The notes under the pieces were generated by a model that searched no databases, was not told where the DNA came from, and saw nothing but the letters and a program-made list of their open reading frames with translations. A stretch of 64,000 nucleotides of DNA from Azoarcus sp. CIB (lineage in GTDB: Bacteria > Pseudomonadota > Gammaproteobacteria > Burkholderiales > Rhodocyclaceae), in the NCBI RefSeq assembly GCF_001190925.1, contig NZ_CP011072.1:1116001-1180000 (forward strand). The letters run 5' to 3'. Shown here piece by piece: positions 57,044 through 64,000 of this stretch. Position numbers and translations under genes: made by a program. Position 1 is the first letter of the stretch. Each line of letters begins with the position of its first letter.

Positions 57044-59113
57044 ATGAATCTGCCTGATTTTCGGTGGCGAACGCTCAACACGCGCATCACCCTTGTAACG
57101 CTGTGCATTTTTCTGGTCAGCATCTGGTCGCTGGCCCTCTACGCCAGCCACATATTGCGCGAGGATATGCAGCGCCTGATGGGCGAGCAGCAGTTCTCGA
57201 CGGCGACCATCCTGGCGGCCGGGGTCAATGACGACCTGGGTCAGCGATTGCGTGCTCTGGACGCCTTTGCGGGCGCAAGTGCAGCGGCTGCCGCGCAGGG
57301 CTCGTCGGACCCGCAGACGCTTCTGGAGCGCAACCCGGTCCTCCTCGAACTGTTCAACGGCGGAGTGGCCGTTCTGGATGCCGACGGCACGGCGATCGCC
57401 GACAATCCGCGATCGGCGGGGCGGATCGGTGTCAATTTCATGGATCGGGAGCATGTCGCCGCCGCGCTGAAGAATGGCTCGGCAATGATCGGTCGGCCGA
57501 TCATGGGCAAGAAGCTTCCCGCGCCGGTGTTCGGCATGGCGGTGCCCGTTCGCGACTCGCAGGGCCGTGTGGTGGGCGCGGTGTTGGGCGTGACGGACCT
57601 GTCGAGACCCAATTTCATCGACAAGATCGCCGGAAACGTCTACGGCCGCACGGGCGGCTACTCGCTTGTGGCGCCGCAGTATCGGCTGGTGTTCGCCGCC
57701 TCCGACAAGCGCCGGATCATGGAGACGCTGCCTGCCCCCGGCGTCAACGCGGCGATAGACCGTTTTGTCGACGGCTACGAAGGCTCGGCCGTGTTCCGTG
57801 CATCGGATGGAGCGGAGGTGCTTGGCTCTGTGAAGAGCATACCGCTGGCGGGCTGGTTTGCGGCGGTCGCTCTGCCGATCGAGGAGGCCTTCGCCCCGAT
57901 TCGTGCCGTGCAGCAGCGGGTGCTGGCGGCGGCGATCGTGCTCACCCTGTTCGCGGGGGGGCTCACCTGGGCGATGTTGAGACGCCAACTCGCACCGATG
58001 CTCAACACCGTGAAGACCCTGGCCGCAATTTCCGATGCGAGGCAGTTTCCGGCCCCCCTGGCCGTGGTCCGGCACGATGAGGTGGGCGAACTGATCGGCG
58101 GGTTCAATCGACTTCTGGACACCCTGTCGCAGCGTGAGCGGGCGTTGCGGGAGAACGAGCGGAAGCTCGCCACGATCCTCGAAAGTGTCGATGCCGACAT
58201 CTACATGAAGGACAGGGATGGGCGGTATCTGTTCGCCAATCGCAAGGTGCGCGAGCGCTTCGGCTTGGCGGAGGAGGAGATCGTCGGTTACGCAGACGAG
58301 AAATTCTTCGATGCAGCGACCGCGGCACGGATGCGCACGGGTGACGAGCAGGTGCTGAAGGAAGGGCAGCTGCTCAGGACGGAGGAGACCATCCAGAACC
58401 GCAAGGACGGCAGCGCGGCGACCTGCCTGACCGTCAAGCTGCCCCTGCGTGACGAGAACGGCGAGATCTACGCGCTGTGCGGAATCTCGACCGACATCAC
58501 CGAGCGCAAGAACATGGAAGACCAGATCCGCCTGCTCGGTTTTTACGATTCCCTGACAAACCTGCCGAATCGCCGGCTGTTCCTCGACCGCACGCAACAG
58601 GCTCTCGCGGCCAGCAAGCGCACCGGTCGCCCGGGCGCCCTGCTGTTCATCGATCTGGACAATTTCAAGCCGCTGAACGACACCCATGGCCATGACATTG
58701 GCGACCAGTTGCTGGTGGAGGTCGCGCGGCGGCTGCAGAAATGCGTGCGCGAGGTCGATACCGTGGCGCGCTTCGGCGGCGACGAGTTCGTCGTGATGCT
58801 CTGTGAGCTGCCGTCCGACGGCGCGGAGTCGCGTCGTCAGGCTGGAGTGGTCGCGCAGAAGATCCTGGCGCGCCTGTCCGAGCCATATGTGCTGGGCATC
58901 GAACCCGCCGCGCCTGGCGTCCGGAAAATCGAGCACCGCTGCTCGGCGAGCATAGGCGTGGCGCTGTTTACGGGGGGCGATGCGAGCGAGGACGCCGTCA
59001 TCAAACGCGCGGATACCGCGATGTATCTGGCCAAGGAGGCCGGCCGCGGCGGGATACGCTTCGTCGATCCGGATGCGGGACCGTGGGCCCGGGAGGCGGA
59101 AGCCGTCGGCTGA
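57044..59113 (+). CDS. Membrane diguanylate cyclase (dCache-HAMP-PAS-GGDEF)
   Basis: A 689-residue protein. Helix 1 (about 14-34) and helix 2 (about 298-320) bracket a periplasmic dCache sensor (GVAVLDADGTAIADNP; YGRTGGYSLV). HAMP (VRHDEVGELIGGFNRLLDTL) and a PAS domain (SVDADIYMKDRDGRYLFANRKV) follow. The GGDEF domain is complete (RFGGDEFVVML) with an RxxD product-inhibition site (REVD) and no EAL domain. It should make c-di-GMP in response to a periplasmic ligand. The 188 bases upstream hold an AT-rich stretch (56910-56945), a likely promoter. Confidence 0.93.
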   Translation: MNLPDFRWRTLNTRITLVTLCIFLVSIWSLALYASHILREDMQRLMGEQQFSTATILAAGVNDDLGQRLRALDAFAGASAAAAAQGSSDPQTLLERNPVLLELFNGGVAVLDADGTAIADNPRSAGRIGVNFMDREHVAAALKNGSAMIGRPIMGKKLPAPVFGMAVPVRDSQGRVVGAVLGVTDLSRPNFIDKIAGNVYGRTGGYSLVAPQYRLVFAASDKRRIMETLPAPGVNAAIDRFVDGYEGSAVFRASDGAEVLGSVKSIPLAGWFAAVALPIEEAFAPIRAVQQRVLAAAIVLTLFAGGLTWAMLRRQLAPMLNTVKTLAAISDARQFPAPLAVVRHDEVGELIGGFNRLLDTLSQRERALRENERKLATILESVDADIYMKDRDGRYLFANRKVRERFGLAEEEIVGYADEKFFDAATAARMRTGDEQVLKEGQLLRTEETIQNRKDGSAATCLTVKLPLRDENGEIYALCGISTDITERKNMEDQIRLLGFYDSLTNLPNRRLFLDRTQQALAASKRTGRPGALLFIDLDNFKPLNDTHGHDIGDQLLVEVARRLQKCVREVDTVARFGGDEFVVMLCELPSDGAESRRQAGVVAQKILARLSEPYVLGIEPAAPGVRKIEHRCSASIGVALFTGGDASEDAVIKRADTAMYLAKEAGRGGIRFVDPDAGPWAREAEAVG

Positions 59114-59174
59114 GCGCGAACCGGGGCGGTAGCGCCCCCGCGCGCGAAACAGTCTCGGGGGCGGTCACTTCCCT

Positions 59175-59540
59175 TCACTTCCCCTTCGTGAGCAAGGCCT
59201 TCAGGTCGGCGAACGGGTTGTGCGTCGACACCGTGCCGTTGTTCGTCTGGATCGAGCTGCCTGCCTGCGCTTCGAGCTGCCGCTGGTGTTCGTTGTCGTG
59301 GCAGTAGATGCACAACAGCTCCCAATTGCTGCCGTCGGGCGGGTTGTTGTCGTGGTTGTGATCGCGGTGATGCACCGTCAGCTCGCGCAGGTTGGTTACG
59401 GTGAATTCGCGCGTGCAGCGGCCGCAGATCCACGGGTAGATCTTCAGTGCGCGTTCGCGGTAGCCGTCGCTGCGCGTGTCGGCGGTGCGCCGGGCATCGG
59501 CGACGATGCGGTCGAGCTTGCCGTGGTCGTATGTCTTCAT
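59175..59540 (-). CDS. yajD: YajD-family HNH nuclease
   Basis: A 121-residue protein from the ATG at 59540. Zinc cysteines lie in CGRCTREF and CIYCHDNEH, and the HNH core in LTVHHRDHNHDNNPPDGSNWELL. This matches small YajD-type HNH proteins, whose biological role is not established. It is transcribed leftward and convergent with the cyclase gene. Confidence 0.88.
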   Translation of the reverse strand: MKTYDHGKLDRIVADARRTADTRSDGYRERALKIYPWICGRCTREFTVTNLRELTVHHRDHNHDNNPPDGSNWELLCIYCHDNEHQRQLEAQAGSSIQTNNGTVSTHNPFADLKALLTKGK

Positions 59541-59620
59541 GGCTGGACGAATTGCTGGTTGTGGGTGGAGGTTTCGATTCCGACAGGGCCTTGCGGGTTC
59601 ATTGCGGCCAAAGACGCCGC

Positions 59621-60103
59621 TCAGAGCAGCGCTTCGATGTCGTCGGCGATGGCTTCCGGCGGGGTCATCGGTGCGTAGCGTTCGACCTGGGTGCCGCTGC
59701 GATCGACGAGGAATTTCGTGAAGTTCCACTTGATCGCTTCGGTGCCGAGCACGCCTTTCGCGTGCGTCTTGAGCCATGCATAGAGCGGGTGGGCGTGGTC
59801 GCCATTGACCTCGATCTTGGCGAACATCGGGAAGCTGACGCCGTAGTTCGTCTCGCAGAACGCGGCAATTTCGGCGGCGTCGCCCGGTTCCTGCGTACCG
59901 AACTGGTTGCACGGAAAGCCCAGCACCACCAGCCCGCGGTCGCGGTACTTCTCATAGAGCTGTTCGAGCCCGGCATAGTGCGGGGTGAAGCCGCACTGGC
60001 TGGCGGTATTCACGATCAGCAGCACCTTGCCGGCGTATTCGCCCATCGTCGTGCTGCCACCTGCGAGGCGCTCGACTTCGATGTCCTTGAGTTGCGCATC
60101 CAT
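59621..60103 (-). CDS. Glutathione peroxidase family thiol peroxidase
   Basis: A 160-residue thioredoxin-fold peroxidase. The ATG at 60103 has GGAGGGA upstream. The peroxidatic cysteine is C37 in NTASQCGFT; the active-site Gln is in GFPCNQFG and Trp/Asn in KWNFTKFLV. The second cysteine in FPCNQFG and one in AAFCETNYG may serve as resolving residues. It reduces hydroperoxides in the cytosol. A glutathione S-transferase gene lies 79 bases upstream on the same strand. Confidence 0.93.
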   Translation of the reverse strand: MDAQLKDIEVERLAGGSTTMGEYAGKVLLIVNTASQCGFTPHYAGLEQLYEKYRDRGLVVLGFPCNQFGTQEPGDAAEIAAFCETNYGVSFPMFAKIEVNGDHAHPLYAWLKTHAKGVLGTEAIKWNFTKFLVDRSGTQVERYAPMTPPEAIADDIEALL

Positions 60104-60182
60104 GACCTGTCCCTCCGGATCCTGCTTGCCGCACGGCGGCGATGCCTCCCGACCGGAGCCGGGAGGGCGGGGTGTCACGCTG

Positions 60183-60788
60183 TCACAGCAGCCCTTCGGC
60201 CTTCATCGCTGCGACGACCGCCGGGCGGGCGGCGACGCGGGCCTGGTAGGCGGCGAGCGCCGGCCACTGCGACAGGTCGAGTTCGATGTACTTCGCCCAG
60301 CCCATCACCGTGAACAGGTAGGCGTCGGCGACGCTGAAATCCGCGCCCATCAGGTAGTCCTTGCCCGCGAGCTGTTCGGCCACGTAGCCGAAGCGGCGTT
60401 CGAGGTTCGCGCGGCACATGGCCTTCCACTCGGCGGGCGTCGCCGGGTTGAAGAAGGGGCTGAAGGTCTTGTGGATTTCGGTGCCGATAAAGGTGAGCCA
60501 AGCCTGCAGCTTGTAGCGCTCGATGGTGCCGTTGGCCGGAGCGAGCTTCTTGCCCGGTACCTGGTCGGCGAGGTACTGGACGATTGCGGGGCCTTCGGTG
60601 ATCACTTCGCCGTTGTCGAGCTGCAGCGCGGGAACGTAGCCCTTGGGGTTGATCTTCCAGTAATCCGCGCCCGATGTGGTGACCTTTGTCTGTAGGTCGA
60701 CGACTTCCATGTCGTACTTCAGGCCCGCCTCCTCGAGGACGATGTGGGGAGAGAGCGAGCATGCACCGGGTTTCAAATACAGCTTCAT
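60183..60788 (-). CDS. gstA: Glutathione S-transferase (beta class, GstA-like)
   Basis: A 201-residue enzyme. The thioredoxin-like N-terminus MKLYLKPGACSLSPHIVLEE has the beta-class cysteine C10, and NPKGYVPAL and ITEGPAIVQYLAD form the glutathione site. The helical C-domain has GADFSVADAYLFTV. AAGGAG precedes the ATG at 60788. Length and sequence match E. coli GstA closely. With the peroxidase it forms a small glutathione stress pair. Confidence 0.94.
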   Translation of the reverse strand: MKLYLKPGACSLSPHIVLEEAGLKYDMEVVDLQTKVTTSGADYWKINPKGYVPALQLDNGEVITEGPAIVQYLADQVPGKKLAPANGTIERYKLQAWLTFIGTEIHKTFSPFFNPATPAEWKAMCRANLERRFGYVAEQLAGKDYLMGADFSVADAYLFTVMGWAKYIELDLSQWPALAAYQARVAARPAVVAAMKAEGLL

Positions 60789-61061
60789 TGATGGGCTCCT
60801 TGACCGGGTGAGGGGGACGCAAGGGATGTCGCGCCCATGCGCTGCGGCGCGACTTCCGGTGACTCGGATGTCCGCGAACGCCCGCCGGCGGTCGTGTCCG
60901 GACATGCCGCAATGACTACCGGATCGCGTCCGGGGTTCCGCAGAGCCTACGCGCCGGCCGTGTCCGTGGCAATCGGATGCGGTGGGGGCCGCGCACGCTT
61001 GCCCGCGAAGCGCAGGAGTTTGCGATACTCGCGCCTCCGCAATCACCTCCCGCCGTACCGC

Positions 61062-62240
61062 ATGAATCACCGCGAACGCCTTCTCGAACTGCAATCGGAA
61101 CTGCATGCGCACGAGGCGTTCTGGCGTCCGTCGCCTTTCCAGGTGCGGCGGCCCGCCTGGTGCGAGGCGCAGCCGGCGCTCGCCGACGCGGTGCTCGGTC
61201 TCGACGAGGCGACGCTCGAGCGATTCGTCCTCGACCCCGACGCCTGCCGCGCGTGGCTCGCGCCGCGCCTGCCCGTGGTCGAAAGGCTGGAAACGCTGTG
61301 CACGGTGCGGCAACTCGTGCCGCGCGACCTGCCGCCGCGCGATCCGCGTGCCGACCTGTTCATCCCCGGCCGCAAGCTCGCGCAGATCGACGCCTTCGCC
61401 GCACACGCGCCGGCCGAAGGGGCGCCGGTGCTGGAGTGGTGCGCGGGCAAGGGGCATCTGGGGCGGCGGCTGGCGCTCCTCGACCGGGTGCCGGTGCGTC
61501 TGCTGGAGATCGATTCCGCGCTGTGCCGGGCCGCGGAGCGGCTCGCCGACGGGAGCGGAGTGGAACAGACCGTGACTTGCGGCGATGCGCTGGACGAGGG
61601 CGCCCGTCGCCATGTGCGCGGCCATGCCGTCGTCGCGTTGCATGCCTGCGGCGAGCTGCATCGCACGCTGGTCCGTCACGCGGGGCACGATCATGCGCAC
61701 AGCTACCGCATCGCACCGTGCTGCTATCACCTCGGCGCGGGGGACGGTTACCGGCCCCTGAGCCGCGCTGCCACGCTGGCGCTCGACGAGCGTGCGCTGC
61801 GCCTGGCCGTCACCGAGACCGTCACCGCGCCGCGCAACGTGCGTACGCGCCTGGCGCGCGACCAGGCGTGGAAGCTGGGTTTCGTCGCGCTGCGCAACGA
61901 GATCGAGGGCGAAGCCGTGCGCAGCTTCAAGCCCGTGCCTGCATCGTGGCTGGCGCTCGACTTCGCCGGCTACTGCCGGGCGTTGGCGGCGCGCGAAGGG
62001 CTGCGCCTGCCGGCGGCGTCGGACTGGGAGCACTGGCTCGCCGTCGGCGAGCGGCGCCGCGCCGAAGTCCGCCGCCTCGAAGTGATCCGCCACGCCTTCC
62101 GCCGTGCGCTCGAAGTGTGGCTGGTGATGGACCTCGCGCTGGGGCTGGAGGAGGCGGGCTTCGACGTGCAGGCGGGCACCTTCTGCGCACGCGCGCTCAC
62201 GCCGCGCAACCTGCTGCTGCTCGCGCGGCGGCAGGCGTGA
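61062..62240 (+). CDS. SAM-dependent methyltransferase, METTL25/RRNAD-like
   Basis: A 392-residue protein. Motif I is VLEWCAGKGHLGRRLAL, then VRLLEIDSALC, VVALHACGELHRTLV and the family-specific IAPCCYHLGAGDGY. The CC pair after Pro is typical of this group, suggested to act on RNA or protein. The ATG at 61062 begins MNHRERLLELQSEL; no strong ribosome site is seen and the frame is open upstream. It is divergent from gstA, 273 bases away. Confidence 0.75.
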   Translation: MNHRERLLELQSELHAHEAFWRPSPFQVRRPAWCEAQPALADAVLGLDEATLERFVLDPDACRAWLAPRLPVVERLETLCTVRQLVPRDLPPRDPRADLFIPGRKLAQIDAFAAHAPAEGAPVLEWCAGKGHLGRRLALLDRVPVRLLEIDSALCRAAERLADGSGVEQTVTCGDALDEGARRHVRGHAVVALHACGELHRTLVRHAGHDHAHSYRIAPCCYHLGAGDGYRPLSRAATLALDERALRLAVTETVTAPRNVRTRLARDQAWKLGFVALRNEIEGEAVRSFKPVPASWLALDFAGYCRALAAREGLRLPAASDWEHWLAVGERRRAEVRRLEVIRHAFRRALEVWLVMDLALGLEEAGFDVQAGTFCARALTPRNLLLLARRQA

Positions 62241-62366
62241 CGTTTGGAAACGTGCGATCGTTCCGGGCAGGAGGATAATATTAGGGCGTACTGTTCGACT
62301 TGCCGGTCTGCCACATCGACGCAAGCCTCCGGCGATCCGGGGTCCCATCCGTTCGGGAGAATACAT

Positions 62367-62837
62367 ATGTATAAAAAGCTCGCAATCGCGTCGCTCGCGG
62401 CCCTCGTGCTCACTGCATGCGTCGTGGCGCCCCCGCATGGCGGCGCGGTGGTCGTCGCGCCGGCACTGCCAGCCCTCGTCGAATTCGACGTGGAGCCGTA
62501 TTACTTCTACCGCGGCTATTACTACTACTACGATAACGCGCGTTGGCGTTATTCGAGCTCCCGGTCGGGCCCCTGGGTGGAGTTGCCCCGCAGTCACTAT
62601 CCGCGGGAAATCCGCTTCAAGGGGCGCAGGGATGAAGGGCGCGGCGACCGCGACCGCGACGATCGGCGCTGGGATCGCGACGACCAGCGCCGCTGGGAAC
62701 GGGAGCGCGAACGGGATCGTCGCCGCGACCGCGACGGCGACCGCCGGGGCGACGACGATGACGATCGCCGGCGTGACCGCCGGGGCGATGACGGTGGCGA
62801 CCGCCCTTGGTGGGAGCGCAACGACGAGCGGCGCTGA
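62367..62837 (+). CDS. Surface lipoprotein with Arg/Asp-rich tail
   Basis: A 156-residue protein. The N-terminus MYKKLAIASLAALVLTAC is a lipoprotein signal with lipobox LTAC. A Tyr-rich segment (YYFYRGYYYYYDNARWRYS) and SGPWVELPRSHYPREI resemble small YXWGXW-like envelope proteins. The last about 65 residues are almost only Arg, Asp, Glu and Gly, and must be disordered and highly charged. ATATGTATAAAA at the start is AT-rich for this window, and GGGAGA supplies a ribosome site. Confidence 0.75.
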   Translation: MYKKLAIASLAALVLTACVVAPPHGGAVVVAPALPALVEFDVEPYYFYRGYYYYYDNARWRYSSSRSGPWVELPRSHYPREIRFKGRRDEGRGDRDRDDRRWDRDDQRRWERERERDRRRDRDGDRRGDDDDDRRRDRRGDDGGDRPWWERNDERR

Positions 62838-62921
62838 TTCACCCGGGCAGGTCGGTGCGTTCCGCGCAGCGGTCCGATCTGCCCGCGATCCGGACCGCCC
62901 GCTGGACGGGGCGGCGCCGGA

Positions 62922-63305
62922 TCAGATGGGCGAGTCCTTGTCGGCCTGCGGATTCAGTACGAAGGCGTTTTCCGCCGTCTCTTGATACGTCGTCCCGAAG
63001 CCCGCAAGGATCTCCTTCGAGCGTGCGTTGGGGTTACCCCAGCACTGACAGGTGATCTTGTCGCAGGCCTCGATCAGGGTCGCCAGCGGCACCTTGCCTT
63101 TTTCATTGGCAAGATGCGCCTCGAACGCCTCGTCGGTCGCGTAGATCTCGGTCCACTGACTCACGCGGGGCGAGGGGTAATCGGCGTGGTAGCAGATCAC
63201 CCCAGGGTGATCGAGCATCACCTTGCACAGCGCCGCCTGATTGGCCCGGAAATCGGCCTCGCGTCCGGCCTTGATGTCCCACTGGATCTTGAGCATGAAC
63301 GGCAT
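62922..63305 (-). CDS. ABM-fold (antibiotic biosynthesis monooxygenase-like) protein
   Basis: A 127-residue protein. The pattern MLKIQWDIKAGREADFRANQAALCKVMLDHPGVICYHADYP and WTEIYATDEAFEAHLANEKG resembles the dimeric ferredoxin-like ABM fold. Two cysteines occur in ITCQCWGNP. The substrate or binding role is not known. GGAGGAG lies just upstream. It stands alone between the lipoprotein and the response regulator. Confidence 0.65.
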   Translation of the reverse strand: MPFMLKIQWDIKAGREADFRANQAALCKVMLDHPGVICYHADYPSPRVSQWTEIYATDEAFEAHLANEKGKVPLATLIEACDKITCQCWGNPNARSKEILAGFGTTYQETAENAFVLNPQADKDSPI

Positions 63306-63472
63306 GGGCTCCTCCTTGACTGCCTGATGGATGCACGACGTCGTTAGGCACCGGCGGCGCGAGGCACGATGCGTGATCGGTGTGAGGGCGGGAACGTCGA
63401 ACTACATAGTAGGACATGAATACGGGATGCGTCGCCGGGCGCATCGCGTTGCGCGTGAGGTGTGCGCGCCGC

Positions 63473-64000
63473 TCAGGCTTCGATCAGGCCGGAACGCACC
63501 GCGATCAGCGCCAGTTCGGCGGCATTCGCGGCGTTGAGCTTCTGCTTGATGTGGTAGAGGTGGGTGCCGACGGTGCTGGGGCTAAGCTTGTGGGTGCCGG
63601 CGACCTGGGTCACGGAATTGCCTTTCGCGAGTTCGAGGAAGACGGCGAATTCCTTGTCCGTGAGCGCGTCGGCGGGGTCGTTGCTGCCGCCGAACTGCGC
63701 GAGCGCGAGCTGCGGTGCGAGCTCGGGGTCGACGTAGCGCTGGCCGCGCGCGACCTGGGCGACGGCGCGCACCAGTTCCTGCGGCTGGGCGCGCTTCGAG
63801 AGGTAGCCGGTTGCCCCGGAGCGCAGCGCGCGCATTGGGATCTGCGAGTCCTCGTGCGCCGAGAGCATCAGCACGCGGGCGCCGGGGTGGTGTGCGCGCA
63901 GGCGGTCCAGAGCGCACAGGCCGCCCAGCCCGGGCATGGTCACGTCCATCACCAGGGCGTCGGGCTGGTGCTCGCCGAACGCGGCGATCGCGGCTTCGCC
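63473..64000 (-). CDS. LuxR/NarL-family response regulator (5' end outside window)
   Basis: The frame is open to the window edge and 175 residues are visible. The receiver carries the phosphoacceptor Asp in PDALVMDVTMPG, a serine at the switch position (RVLMLSAHED) and Lys in GYLSKRAQP. The helix-turn-helix is of the LuxR type (LTDKEFAVFLELAKGNSVTQVAGTHKLSPSTVGTHLYHIKQKL). The N-terminal about 40 residues and the partner kinase, if adjacent, lie beyond 64000. It resembles UvrY/GacA-like regulators. Confidence 0.9.
   Translation of the reverse strand, partial: GEAAIAAFGEHQPDALVMDVTMPGLGGLCALDRLRAHHPGARVLMLSAHEDSQIPMRALRSGATGYLSKRAQPQELVRAVAQVARGQRYVDPELAPQLALAQFGGSNDPADALTDKEFAVFLELAKGNSVTQVAGTHKLSPSTVGTHLYHIKQKLNAANAAELALIAVRSGLIEA

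Noticed and set aside
62641-62837. A CRISPR-like or tandem-repeat array suggested by repeated CGCGAC/CGACCG motifs
   Set aside because: The repetition is the codon pattern of an Arg/Asp-rich protein tail; there are no equal-length repeats with unique spacers.

Overview
This 64 kb window is GC-rich chromosomal DNA from a Gram-negative bacterium. The gene set suggests a betaproteobacterium of the Azoarcus/Thauera/Aromatoleum (Rhodocyclales) type: Liv-type ABC uptake, an AliA-like alicyclic acid CoA ligase, glutathione-dependent formaldehyde oxidation, a PqqU-like TonB receptor and many c-di-GMP proteins. The taxon is inferred from gene resemblance and base composition. There is no rRNA, CRISPR array, prophage or recognisable insertion sequence.

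Layout. 1-8 kb: end of a CDS, tRNA-Ala(CGC) with its own promoter and terminator, an orphan FitA-like antitoxin, a Nudix hydrolase, sbcDC (DNA-end nuclease) and eutBC (ethanolamine ammonia-lyase). 8-16 kb: small membrane proteins, an MFS exporter and a five-gene branched-chain-amino-acid-type ABC importer. 15.7-21.5 kb: formaldehyde detoxification (fghA, adhC), a large carrier/acyl-AMP-ligase/acyltransferase protein and a periplasmic lipoprotein. 21.7-29.3 kb: an internally deleted RtcB, then a tight operon of AcsA-like CoA ligase, E1alpha, E1beta, E2 and a stand-alone acyl carrier protein, two Hsp20 genes behind a sigma-32-like promoter, and an exported carbonic-anhydrase-like protein.

29.4-41.4 kb is the most unusual part. 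On the minus strand lie a 1935-residue protein joining two lipase-type alpha/beta hydrolases to a CHAT protease, a stand-alone caspase-like protease, a GH46 chitosanase-like protein with a peptidoglycan-binding domain, and upstream of them a 1347-residue PAS/GGDEF/EAL protein ending in a CZB zinc-sensor domain. Two clan-CD proteases, a lipase and a wall hydrolase side by side look like an uncharacterised effector or conflict system.

41.6-49 kb: a DUF302 protein without a normal start codon, a PqqU-type receptor, a small winged-helix protein, an OsmC-YcaO fusion visibly AT-richer than its surroundings, and a LysR regulator. 48.9-53.7 kb: LysR, AliA-like ligase, CBS protein and GntP-type permease, probably one carboxylate uptake and activation unit. 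53.8-64 kb: two exported NAD(P)H-type oxidoreductases, an NTT-like carrier, a diguanylate cyclase, a YajD-type HNH nuclease, glutathione peroxidase, glutathione S-transferase, a methyltransferase, a surface lipoprotein, an ABM-fold protein and a truncated LuxR-type response regulator.

Two inverted copies of a roughly 105-bp palindromic repeat (16.6 and 41.6 kb) and one REP-like palindrome (15.6 kb) are dispersed elements. Protein families were recognised by eye from motifs, without database searches.
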